This document shows positions 36,144-44,568 of a DNA stretch of 64,000 nucleotides, piece after piece. Source of the stretch: Orenia metallireducens (GTDB lineage: Bacteria > Bacillota > Halanaerobiia > Halobacteroidales > Halobacteroidaceae); contig NZ_PVNB01000012.1 of assembly GCF_003001995.1 (NCBI RefSeq), forward strand, positions 41,845 through 105,844, written 5' to 3'. Both the position numbers and the translations under genes were made by a program. Below the pieces are notes generated by a model. It did no database searches and was not told the DNA's origin. It saw only the letters and a program-made list of their open reading frames with translations. The stretch's first letter is position 1; every line of letters begins with the position of its first letter.

Positions 36144-37766
36144 TTAGATATTCACCTCTTCATAATTTAGGTTGTCTAAACCTTGATAGATTTTATAATC
36201 TAGATTAGGAAATAGATTGTGTTTAGTCTCTAATTTTTTCAAGTACTGGTTATTATAAGAGCCTTTTAGGAGTTGGTCGATTAAATTATCAAAATTCTCT
36301 AGATGTTCATTAGTACGTCTAATAGCATAATCTTTCATAGTATTGTTTTTAATGATAAAAGCCCAGTCACTACTTTGAGCAAGTAGTAGCTCTCGTGCTG
36401 ATTGATTTAAGAATCTTTTCTGCAACTTATTAGGGGCTCTAAAGTATTTAGCCACAGTAATCATCTGTTCAGTTGCTTTATGCAATTTAGGGTAAATCCA
36501 ATCATTACTTTCATCTAGCCAAACTTGGCTATAACCTGAATCTCCCCAGCTTGAGAGTGAAGGGGTAGCTACTTGATTAATAGGAAAAGAATCTAAATAT
36601 TCACTTGGGGTAATTAGCTTGATATTGTTTTTAGTATCATGATAAATCTTTGATATTAATGCTTCAAGCCAAAGTGGTCCTTCATACCACCAGTGACCAA
36701 ATAGCTCTGTATCATAAGGAGATGTGAGAATTGGAGGTCTGTCCATACCAGAGCTGAGATTATTGATCTGTTCTTGGCGTTTTTCTAAGAAATCCTTTGC
36801 ATGAATGACAGCTTTTTGTTTAGCCCAGATAGGTTTATAAACATCTTTATTATTTGTATCTTTATTGGTAATTCTATAGTATTTGATACCAGTATTCTTT
36901 CTAAAGCCTTCAGGATGGATATAACCTTTAATATATTCATAATCTAAATCAAATCCGATATCACGATAAAATTCTCTATAATCATAATCACCAGGATAGC
37001 CTTGGATGGAACTCCAGACTTGGCGAGAAGTTTCGCTGTCTCTACCAAATGCAGCTACTCCTGATGGGCAATAGATTGGTGCAAAGTTGGCATAATGGGG
37101 TTTAGGGTTAGCATTGAGAATGCCATGGGTATCAACAAAAAAGTATCTAATTTCTTTATCCCATAAAATTTGGTCTAGTTTAGGGTAATAACCACACTCA
37201 GGTAGCCAAAGTCCTTTGGGTTTAGTATTAAAATGTTCCTCATAGACTTGTATACCAGCTTCAAGTTGTGCATTAACTGCTTCAGGATAGATATTCATTA
37301 ATGGTAGATAGCCGTGAGTAGCAGTACAAGTTATCACTTCTAGTACACCAATATCTTGAAATTGTTTAAAAGCCTTTATAAGGTTACAATCATATTGGAT
37401 AAATATCTCTTTACATTTAATAAAGTTCTTATTATACATCTCAGCCACTTGATAAAAATCTGTTTGCCCTGCTGTTCTCTTTAACTCTTTTTCACTTAAT
37501 TCGATTAATTTGTTAATATAATTTAGATACCTATCTTGTAGTAATTCATCTGTTAACATAGAGATTAGAGTTGGTGATAGGGATAAGGTCAACTTAAAGT
37601 GCACATTATTATTGACTAATTTAGTGAAAATATCTATTAGTGGGATATATGTCTCAGTTATTGCTTCATAAAGCCAATCCTCTTCTAAAGCTGAATCATC
37701 TTCTGGGTGCCGAACAAAGGGTAGATGAGAATGTAGAATTAAAGATAAAAATCCTTCTGTTTTCAT
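36144..37766 (-). CDS. GH57 1,4-alpha-glucan branching enzyme (DUF1957 type)
   Basis: 540 aa, no signal peptide. N-terminal GH57 motif SLILHSHLPFVRHPE, nucleophile Glu190 in GLWLPECGYYP, acid Asp352 in TSPYDTELFGHWWYEG, and a C-terminal helical DUF1957-like region (RELLLAQSSDWAFI). These match Thermus/Thermococcus-type branching enzymes, which make alpha-1,6 branches in glycogen inside the cell. A small alpha-amylase or glucanotransferase activity cannot be excluded for GH57. It is transcribed away from the EIIC-like gene and toward the starch-utilization genes. Confidence 0.88.
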   Translation of the reverse strand: MKTEGFLSLILHSHLPFVRHPEDDSALEEDWLYEAITETYIPLIDIFTKLVNNNVHFKLTLSLSPTLISMLTDELLQDRYLNYINKLIELSEKELKRTAGQTDFYQVAEMYNKNFIKCKEIFIQYDCNLIKAFKQFQDIGVLEVITCTATHGYLPLMNIYPEAVNAQLEAGIQVYEEHFNTKPKGLWLPECGYYPKLDQILWDKEIRYFFVDTHGILNANPKPHYANFAPIYCPSGVAAFGRDSETSRQVWSSIQGYPGDYDYREFYRDIGFDLDYEYIKGYIHPEGFRKNTGIKYYRITNKDTNNKDVYKPIWAKQKAVIHAKDFLEKRQEQINNLSSGMDRPPILTSPYDTELFGHWWYEGPLWLEALISKIYHDTKNNIKLITPSEYLDSFPINQVATPSLSSWGDSGYSQVWLDESNDWIYPKLHKATEQMITVAKYFRAPNKLQKRFLNQSARELLLAQSSDWAFIIKNNTMKDYAIRRTNEHLENFDNLIDQLLKGSYNNQYLKKLETKHNLFPNLDYKIYQGLDNLNYEEVNI

Positions 37767-38177
37767 AGAAGTCCTCCTTTAAAAACCCCATTTTTTATTA
37801 ATATGTTAAAATTAAAGTTAGGCTATTCATAATAAATTATTAATTAAATCTATTCTCTTCTCTTAAACTTAGTTTAAGCAGATTTATATCTTTAATTCAT
37901 GATTTCGTATAAAAAGCATTAAAGAAGGATAATTTATAATCATAATATTAACAAGTTTGAATGTTTAAGCATAAAAAAGAATTTATCTACTTATAATTAC
38001 TAAATTCTTTTAACCAATAGAGGCTCTCCTTTGATAAATCAACTAAAATATGCAGGACTTTAAGTTGATTTACAGAAATATATTTGGTATATATTGTAAA
38101 ACAAGTATTGGGCATTTGTTGTTACTAAGATAGATTTCTGTAATTTTTAAAGATTAAAATTTAAAGGAGAGAGAGTT
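37767..38177. other. Divergent promoter region between GH57 and EIIC-like genes
   Basis: 411 bp, AT-rich, with no gene seen. The plus-strand promoter at 38065-38093 is convincing. On the minus strand, AAGGAGG lies 8-9 nt before the GH57 start, but no clear -35/-10 pair was identified. Confidence 0.5.
38065..38093 (+). promoter_or_regulatory. Promoter of the EIIC-like/PHP operon
   Basis: TTGATT (38065-38070) and TATATA (38088-38093) with a 17-bp spacer, about 85 bp upstream of the start codon. Confidence 0.5.
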
Positions 38178-39086
38178 ATGACAAAGATATTCTTAGCTTT
38201 AATCATTACAATTGTATTTTATATTAAAGAGATAGTCGGTTTTAAGCTTAAATCATTATTTCATCCTATATTATTAACACCTTTATTAGGGTTATTTTTT
38301 GGACAAGAAGGTTTTATAACAGGTATTACTGTAGGTGTAGTAGTTGAGTTGATTTGGGGGAGTAATCTAGTAGCTTATGAATTGGGGTTGAAATATAGTC
38401 TCTTAGTAAGTCTGTTAACAGTTGCTCTAGTTGTTTTAACAGGAGATATTAGTCTATTCTTTAACTTAGCTTTGGTTGTGATTTTTGTCTTTGCCTTACA
38501 GGAGAGTTGTAGTTGGCTTGAAGATAAGAGCTATTTTATACTAATAATATTTGCTTTTAATCTACTTATGTTATTAAGTGCTCCGTTAATACAGGAGTTA
38601 CTTGGCTTAATACCTGCTCAATTTTTGAATGATTTGGCTATCAGTGGGGGAGCATTAATTCCGATTGTAGGTCTATCTTTCTTATTGATGCAAGCTATAC
38701 AAACTTCTTTAAATAGAGATAATCTATGGTATTATGCTTATACCATAGCTACTATAACTGTATCTTTATTATTGTTCAATTCATTTTATTGGGGAATTGT
38801 ATTTTTCCCGATGATTTGGCATCTTTTATATTATATCTGCAAGTCAATCAAAATATCAGGTAAATATTTAAGAGCTCTACTTTTTTTATTAGTGATCATA
38901 ATGGCGCCGTTAATTGTAGAGTGGAATATCCCACTCTTGGCAGGAAAGGTTCCATACTTTCTTTGGGTTGAGGTTGTTCTGGTTCTTTTTTCAATTTTAA
39001 GGATATTTAAGTTGACAGCAATTGAAGGTTATTTTATTATGAGTTTAATAGGTATTATTAGTGCTAAATTAGGACTTTTAATTTAA
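38178..39086 (+). CDS. PTS EIIC-like (mannose/sorbose type) membrane protein
   Basis: 302 aa, eight or more membrane helices. The region HPILLTPLLGLFFGQEGFITGITVGVVVELIWGSN is the part most like the EIIC of mannose-family PTS systems (conserved GP-LG--LG and ELI motifs). Later helices are less conserved. No EIIA, EIIB or EIID is next to it, so sugar transport by the usual complex is unproven; it may be a distant homologue with another role. The next gene begins 14 bp on, so the two are probably co-transcribed. Confidence 0.6.
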   Translation: MTKIFLALIITIVFYIKEIVGFKLKSLFHPILLTPLLGLFFGQEGFITGITVGVVVELIWGSNLVAYELGLKYSLLVSLLTVALVVLTGDISLFFNLALVVIFVFALQESCSWLEDKSYFILIIFAFNLLMLLSAPLIQELLGLIPAQFLNDLAISGGALIPIVGLSFLLMQAIQTSLNRDNLWYYAYTIATITVSLLLFNSFYWGIVFFPMIWHLLYYICKSIKISGKYLRALLFLLVIIMAPLIVEWNIPLLAGKVPYFLWVEVVLVLFSILRIFKLTAIEGYFIMSLIGIISAKLGLLI

Positions 39087-39100
39087 AGGAGTGGATAACT

Positions 39101-39847
39101 ATTAAGCTGATAGCTGATTTACATACTCATACAATAGCTAGTGGTCATGCTTACTCTACTATTAATGAGATGGCAGCAGGTGCTAAGGAGAATGGAATTA
39201 AAATTTTGGGTATGACAGATCATGGACCTAATATGCCAAGAGGTCCCCATATTTATCACTTTGCTAATTTGAAGATAATCCCAAAAGAGATAGATGGTAT
39301 TAAGATCCTTAGAGGGGTTGAGGCAAATATAACAGATATTTATGGTACTTTAGATTTACCAGTGGAGATTCTTGCTAGATTGGATATAGTATTAGTGGGA
39401 TTTCACACAGGTACAGGATATGAGTCTGGTAGTAAGGAAGATAATACTAAAGCTATGATAAATGCTATTAAAAATCCTCTGGTAGATATTGTGGTTCATC
39501 CAGGAAATCCAGAATATCAAGTTGATAGTCAGAGAGTAATCATGGCTGCTAAAGAAGATGACGTGGCTTTAGAGATAAATAATAGTTCTTATTTAAGTCG
39601 TCCAGGAAGTAAAAAAAGGTGTATAGAGATTGCTCAATTGGCTAAAAAAGCAGGGCTTAAGTTGATTTTGGGAACTGATGCCCATTATTCTGCTAGAGTG
39701 GGAGTTTTTGATAAGGCTTTAGAGATAGTTAAAGAAGCCCAATTAGAAGAAGATGATATTTTAAATACTAGTTTGGATAGGGTTGAGGAATTTATTGCAA
39801 GAAAGAGCAAGGTTAAGAAATTAATTAAAGAGAATTATAGGGTGTAA
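39101..39847 (+). CDS. PHP-domain phosphoesterase, probable ATT start codon
   Basis: 248 aa when begun at ATT 39101. The first residues then read (M)KLIADLHTHT, which lines up with MQLYADYHTHT of the next gene and supplies the HxH metal ligands. ATT lies 9 nt after the perfect SD AAAGGAG (39085-39091). The first ATG (39170) would delete the whole metal-binding motif. Further PHP ligands follow: DHGPNMPRG, RGVEANI, GFHTG, HPGNPEY and GTDAHYSARVG. It belongs to the YcdX-like PHP hydrolases, probably three-zinc phosphatases of unknown substrate. ATT starts are rare (infC is the known bacterial case). Confidence 0.8.
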   Translation: MKLIADLHTHTIASGHAYSTINEMAAGAKENGIKILGMTDHGPNMPRGPHIYHFANLKIIPKEIDGIKILRGVEANITDIYGTLDLPVEILARLDIVLVGFHTGTGYESGSKEDNTKAMINAIKNPLVDIVVHPGNPEYQVDSQRVIMAAKEDDVALEINNSSYLSRPGSKKRCIEIAQLAKKAGLKLILGTDAHYSARVGVFDKALEIVKEAQLEEDDILNTSLDRVEEFIARKSKVKKLIKENYRV

Positions 39848-39943
39848 GCAAGCAGTAATTTATTAAAACACTTTTTAATACTTTTGATATTATTTAATTA
39901 AAGAGGCACTAATTATACCTATTAATTTTAAGGAGATGAGTTA

Positions 39944-40684
39944 ATGCAATTATATGCAGATTATCATACTCATACTGTTTATAGTCATGGGACAGGAAGT
40001 ATAAGAGAGAATATAGAAGTAGCAATAAAAAAAGGTTTAAAAGAGATTGCTATCTCTGACCATGGTCCTGCTAGTCACAGTATAGTTAGATTAGGGGTAG
40101 AGGATTCAGCCACTTTATTGGAGATAAAGAAGGAAGTAGATAAGTATAACCGCTTATATCCAGAGATTAAAGTATTAGCAGCAGTTGAAGCTAATGTTAT
40201 CAGTATAGATGGCAGATTAGATGTACCAGAGTTTATTTTAAGAGAGTTAGATAAAGTTTTAGTAGGATTCCATCTATTCATTAAGCCAGCTAGTTTTAGA
40301 GATGGGATAGAGATAATTTTAAATAATACTATAGTTGACAAATTAAAGATAAACCACAATCAGATAAGATATAGAAATACTGAAATTCTAATCAATACAT
40401 TAAATAATTATGATATAGATATAATTACTCATCCAGGTTATAAAGTCGATATTGATACTAGAACCTTAGCCAAAGTAGCGGTAAAAAAGGGAGTGGCTTT
40501 AGAGATTAATTCTAGCCATGGATATATGAGAGAAGAATATATTAGGCTGGCATTAGAGGAGGGGGCTAAATTTATTTTAGGAAGTGATGCCCATAGTCCT
40601 GATAAAGTGGGAGATGTAAAAAATGCTATGTTAGTAGCCCAACAGGCTGGCCTAACAGATAAAGACATTATAAATGTATGTTAA
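39944..40684 (+). CDS. PHP-domain phosphoesterase
   Basis: 246 aa, paralogue of the preceding gene. Metal ligands: DYHTHT (HxH, residues 6-11), SDHGPAS, AAVEANV, VGFH, THPGYK, INSSHGY and GSDAHSPDKVG. It has an insert after GFHLF that the first copy lacks. YcdX-like family, likely a phosphatase acting on a small phosphorylated metabolite in the cytoplasm. In relatives, PHP genes also sit just upstream of rapZ-yvcK-whiA, as here. Confidence 0.85.
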   Translation: MQLYADYHTHTVYSHGTGSIRENIEVAIKKGLKEIAISDHGPASHSIVRLGVEDSATLLEIKKEVDKYNRLYPEIKVLAAVEANVISIDGRLDVPEFILRELDKVLVGFHLFIKPASFRDGIEIILNNTIVDKLKINHNQIRYRNTEILINTLNNYDIDIITHPGYKVDIDTRTLAKVAVKKGVALEINSSHGYMREEYIRLALEEGAKFILGSDAHSPDKVGDVKNAMLVAQQAGLTDKDIINVC

Positions 40685-41064
40685 ATTTAATTAAATTTAA
40701 CGCAGTGTTATATAACTATAACTTCTCTCTAATTATTTTCTATCAATAACTTATAGGCAATGATTGATTTTAATAACATATACAAGTTACTAGAAAGCTT
40801 GATTATATTTGTACTTCTAAAGATAAAGTGATAATATTAATAGTAAGATAAATAAACTTATAGTTTAAGTCATTTGAAGAGAATAGATATACTCATAATT
40901 ATTGATTATAGATTAATTAAGTAATCTTTTTAGTTGTAAGGAATTGGGAATTAGTTGTCAGAAATATATATTTCCTAGAGATGTGATTATTATAATAGGG
41001 CTATATTTATAAGAGAGCATTAGTTTGCTTATAGAACTTATAAGATAAATTAAGGGGTGAGATA
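40685..41064. other. Gene-free stretch before rapZ
   Basis: 380 bp of AT-rich sequence. A TATAAT at 40993-40998 lies about 65 bp upstream of rapZ without a good -35. I see no terminator, repeat or gene here. Confidence 0.4.
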
Positions 41065-41928
41065 ATGAGTCAAGATAAAGAATTTATTATAATAACGGGA
41101 ATGTCAGGGGCAGGTAAATCTGAAACAATTAAGAGCTTAGAAGATTTAGGGTTTTTCTGTGTAGATAATTTACCGCCTGCTTTGATCTCTAAGTTTGCTG
41201 AAATGTATCTCCATTCTAAAGGAAATATTGATCAGGTAGCCTTGGTAGTTGATATAAGAGGAAGAGACTTTTTTGATAGTATCTTTGAGGAGTTAACAGT
41301 TTTAGAGGAATTAGGAGTAGATTACAAGATTTTATTCTTAGAAGCTGATACTCAAGTTCTGATCAATCGTTTTAAAAATACCAGAAGAAGGCATCCATTG
41401 GCTCCTGAAGGCAGAATTTCAGAAGCGATTTCCTTAGAAAGAACTAAATTAGAAGAGATTCGTGGTAAAGCTGATAAGATTATAGATACTAGTGATTTAT
41501 CTTCTAAAGATTTGAAAAAAGAGTTAGAGAATATATTTATAAAAGAATCTAAAGAGAGCAAGTTGACTATATCTGTTCTTTCTTTTGGCTTTAAATATGG
41601 TGTACCCCTTGATGCTGATTTGATGTTTGATGTTAGATTTCTGCCAAATCCTCATTATGTAGATTCATTACGACCATTGACTGGAGAGACTAAGGATGTA
41701 CAGGAATATGTTTTAAAATGGCCTATCACCCAAAAGTTTAAGGAGAAGTTATTTGATTTAATTGAGTTTCTACTTCCAAATTATATTAAAGAGGGTAAGA
41801 GTCATTTAACAATAGCCTTTGGTTGTACTGGAGGGAAGCACCGTTCAGTTACTTTTGCCGAGAAGCTATATGAAGAGTTAAAAGGTAGATATAATATATT
41901 AATTGAGCATCGTGACTCTAAAAAATAA
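41065..41928 (+). CDS. rapZ: RapZ/YvcJ family nucleotide-binding protein
   Basis: 287 aa. P-loop GMSGAGKS (residues 12-19) at the N-terminus, and the C-terminal domain with FGFKYGVPLDADLMFDVRFLPNP and GCTGGKHRSV, the binding motif for a sugar-nucleotide or RNA ligand. In E. coli RapZ steers RNase E to GlmZ RNA and senses glucosamine-6-phosphate; in Firmicutes YvcJ hydrolyses GTP and its role is less clear. It is followed after 9 bp by yvcK and then whiA, the standard Firmicute order. Confidence 0.95.
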   Translation: MSQDKEFIIITGMSGAGKSETIKSLEDLGFFCVDNLPPALISKFAEMYLHSKGNIDQVALVVDIRGRDFFDSIFEELTVLEELGVDYKILFLEADTQVLINRFKNTRRRHPLAPEGRISEAISLERTKLEEIRGKADKIIDTSDLSSKDLKKELENIFIKESKESKLTISVLSFGFKYGVPLDADLMFDVRFLPNPHYVDSLRPLTGETKDVQEYVLKWPITQKFKEKLFDLIEFLLPNYIKEGKSHLTIAFGCTGGKHRSVTFAEKLYEELKGRYNILIEHRDSKK

Positions 41929-41937
41929 GGGGTTTTT

Positions 41938-43182
41938 ATGATGAATAGACTAAAGTGGCTCTATCCAGGTTTAAAACTTAAAAGATGGATATTTTTAATG
42001 GTTGTAGGAGTAATTTTGGTTAGTGTTGGTGTTTCTATGGCTGTTAGTATTAGACCATTGGATATAATAAGGTATAGAGTGCCTGGCATTATAATTGTAT
42101 TATTTGGAATTTATTTTAATATTTTAGCAATTAGAAGAATGTTATTATCTGTATATGATGTACTATCACCAGAGAGAAATGAAAGGTTAATTGAGGTTTT
42201 ATATCAAGAAAGATATCGTAGAAAAGGACCTAAAATTGTTGTTGTCGGTGGGGGAACAGGCCTTTCTACTATGTTAAGGGGAATTAAAAAGTTTACTAAT
42301 AATATTACTGCAATTGTTACAGTAGCTGATGATGGTGGGAGTTCTGGAGTTTTACGTGATGAACTTGGTATATTGCCTCCAGGTGATATTAGAAACTGTT
42401 TAGTTGCTTTAGCAGATACTGAACCATTAATGGAGAGACTTTTTCAATATAGATTTAGTGAAGGCAAGGATTTGAAGGGTCATAGCTTTGGTAACATATT
42501 TATAGCAACATTAGCTGAGATATTAGGTAATTTTGAAGAGGCTGTTAAAGAGTCTAGTAAGATATTAGCGATTAAGGGTAGAGTTTTACCATCTACATTA
42601 GAAGATGTTAGATTATCTGCAAGATTGGAAAGTGGAGAATTAATCAAAGGAGAGTCACAGATACCTAAGATAAAAGGTAAGATTGATAAGGTATTTATTG
42701 ATCCAGAGGATAGTAAGCCTTTACCTGAAGCTTTAGAAGCAATCAAGGAGGCTGATGCTATTATTTTAGGTCCTGGAAGTTTATATACGAGTGTATTGCC
42801 CAATCTTCTTGTCAAGGACTTAACAGAGGAGATAAAGAAATCTGATGCATTGAAGTTGTATATCTGTAATGTAATGACTCAAGCTGGTGAGACCGATGAT
42901 TATAACGCAAGTGACCACCTGCAAGCCCTTTATGATCATGTAGGTAGTGAGATTGTGGATTATATTTTAGTAAATAATGAAAGGATATCTGCTGATTTAA
43001 TCGAGAAATATGGAAAAGAAGGTTCTCGACCTGTTGAGGTTGATTTGGCTAAATTGAAGAAGCAGAATATAGAGGTAGTACAAGAATCTGTTATTAGTCA
43101 ATCCAATGTTGTTAGACATGACCCAGAAAAGCTAGCAAGAGTCCTTATTGACTTAATATTTCAAAAAATTCGCGGTTATTAG
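41938..43182 (+). CDS. yvcK: Gluconeogenesis factor YvcK (CofD-like), with N-terminal membrane anchor
   Basis: 414 aa, longer than the ~320 aa of B. subtilis YvcK. The first 95 residues contain two membrane helices (about 17-38 and 44-62). The CofD-like Rossmann domain begins at IVVVGGGTGLSTMLRG, followed by TVADDGGSSGVLRDELGILPPGDIRN. YvcK binds UDP-sugars and is needed for growth on gluconeogenic carbon sources and for cell shape. The membrane anchor is also seen in some clostridial members and would fix it at the inner membrane. Confidence 0.93.
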   Translation: MMNRLKWLYPGLKLKRWIFLMVVGVILVSVGVSMAVSIRPLDIIRYRVPGIIIVLFGIYFNILAIRRMLLSVYDVLSPERNERLIEVLYQERYRRKGPKIVVVGGGTGLSTMLRGIKKFTNNITAIVTVADDGGSSGVLRDELGILPPGDIRNCLVALADTEPLMERLFQYRFSEGKDLKGHSFGNIFIATLAEILGNFEEAVKESSKILAIKGRVLPSTLEDVRLSARLESGELIKGESQIPKIKGKIDKVFIDPEDSKPLPEALEAIKEADAIILGPGSLYTSVLPNLLVKDLTEEIKKSDALKLYICNVMTQAGETDDYNASDHLQALYDHVGSEIVDYILVNNERISADLIEKYGKEGSRPVEVDLAKLKKQNIEVVQESVISQSNVVRHDPEKLARVLIDLIFQKIRGY

Positions 43183-43281
43183 CAGTTAAGTGGTGTTTAA
43201 CTTTGTAATCAAATTTAATTAATATTAATAGAGAGTATCATATAAATGTATAGGCTATTTAAATTTAAAGAGGAGATAATC

Positions 43282-44214
43282 ATGTCATTTTCAGATGAAG
43301 TTAAGAATGAAATAGCAAGGAAAGAGGATTTAGGCAAGTGCTGTCAGTTAGCCGAATTAGCTGCATTAATTAAATTAAATGGTAGCTTAGCTATTATCAA
43401 TCATAAATTAGGACTAAGTTTAGTAAGTCAAAATGCTTCAGTTGCCAGAAGGGTTTATAAACTATTAAAAGAACAGTTTAATTTCTTTACTGAGATTATT
43501 GTTAGAAAGAAGATGTATTTAGATAAGAAAAATTATTATATAATTAAGGTACCTCCTCAAAAAGGTGTTAAAGAGTTATTGACTAAATCTGGCTTAATGG
43601 GAGAAGGTTATCAAATAAGCTATTCAATAAAAAATCAATTTGTATCTAATAATTGCTGTTCTAAGGCCTATTTAAGGGGTCTTTTTTTGGCAGCTGGTTC
43701 CGTAAGCCATCCAGAAAGTGAGTATCATTTAGAGATTACCGTTAATCATGAAGATTATGCAGAAGAACTAATTAAACTGTTTGGTAAATTTGAAATAGAG
43801 ATTAAATCTAGAAATAAACAGGATAACTACCTATTATATTTAAAGAAGGCTGATGATATTGTTAAGCTTTTAAATATTATAGGAGCTCATTCAGCTCTGT
43901 TACAATTTGAGAATACTAGGGTCTATAAAGAGATTAGAAATAATGTCAATAGGATAGTAAATTGTGAGACTGCTAATCTAAATAAAACGATTAATGCTGC
44001 TCAGCAGCAGCTAAGTGACATTAAGTTATTAGAAGAAGTTAAAGGTTTAGATAAGCTTTCTCCTAGCTTAAGGGAGGTAGCAGAACTGAGAAAGAATAAT
44101 CCCTATGCTACTTTAAAGGAATTAGGGGAACTTTTAAATCCACCTCTAAGTAAGTCGGGGATAAATAATCGCTTTAGAAGAATAAAGAAGCTGGCTGATA
44201 AGTTAAAGAAATAA
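43282..44214 (+). CDS. whiA: DNA-binding protein WhiA
   Basis: 310 aa from ATG 43282, which follows AGAGGAGA at 5-7 nt; the ATG at 43246 has no SD. The N-terminal part is a degenerate LAGLIDADG homing-endonuclease fold (YLRGLFLAAGSVSHPESEYHLEI) and the C-terminal part a sigma-like helix-turn-helix (RNNPYATLKELGELLNPPLSKSGINNRFRRI). WhiA acts in sporulation in actinobacteria and in chromosome segregation and division in Bacillus. It is the last gene of the rapZ-yvcK-whiA cluster and is followed by a terminator. Confidence 0.95.
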   Translation: MSFSDEVKNEIARKEDLGKCCQLAELAALIKLNGSLAIINHKLGLSLVSQNASVARRVYKLLKEQFNFFTEIIVRKKMYLDKKNYYIIKVPPQKGVKELLTKSGLMGEGYQISYSIKNQFVSNNCCSKAYLRGLFLAAGSVSHPESEYHLEITVNHEDYAEELIKLFGKFEIEIKSRNKQDNYLLYLKKADDIVKLLNIIGAHSALLQFENTRVYKEIRNNVNRIVNCETANLNKTINAAQQQLSDIKLLEEVKGLDKLSPSLREVAELRKNNPYATLKELGELLNPPLSKSGINNRFRRIKKLADKLKK

Positions 44215-44218
44215 TAGT

Positions 44219-44270
44219 TAATTAAGAATTTATCTTAATAGTAGGTTAAGATAGATTCTTAATTTTTTAT
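44219..44270 (+). terminator. Terminator after whiA
   Basis: AATTAAGAATTTATCTTAA pairs with TTAAGATAGATTCTTAATT (one mismatch) around TAGTAGG, followed by TTTTTATG. Confidence 0.8.
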
Positions 44271-44358
44271 GTTTGGTGAAGGAATATATTCTGTTATCTA
44301 GAATAAATTATTATAGTACAGAAGAGATAAGGATTTATCTTTGCTTCTTTTTTTGAGT

Positions 44359-44382
44359 CTGTGGGACATTTATGACCCAGAG
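44359..44382. promoter_or_regulatory. Candidate CggR operator upstream of cggR
   Basis: CTGTGGGACATTTATGACCCAG contains GGGACAT-TT-ATGACCC, a near-perfect palindrome with the GGGACAT half-site also seen in the operator before gap (45741-45783). It suggests that CggR represses its own gene. The rest of the 354-bp gap before cggR is AT-rich with no clear promoter. Confidence 0.5.
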
Positions 44383-44568
44383 GGTTGTGATTGTTCTATC
44401 TAGCTTTTGTTTCAGTATAGATTGTATATAAAGTTAAATTGCTTAAGTAGAATAAGTAAAGGGATAATTATCAATAATATTAATTAGTAAAGTATCTGTT
44501 CTTATTAAGTTAAGTATGATTATATTATTAGAATAAGTATGTGCTGTTAGAGAGTTGAGGGATGTCTA

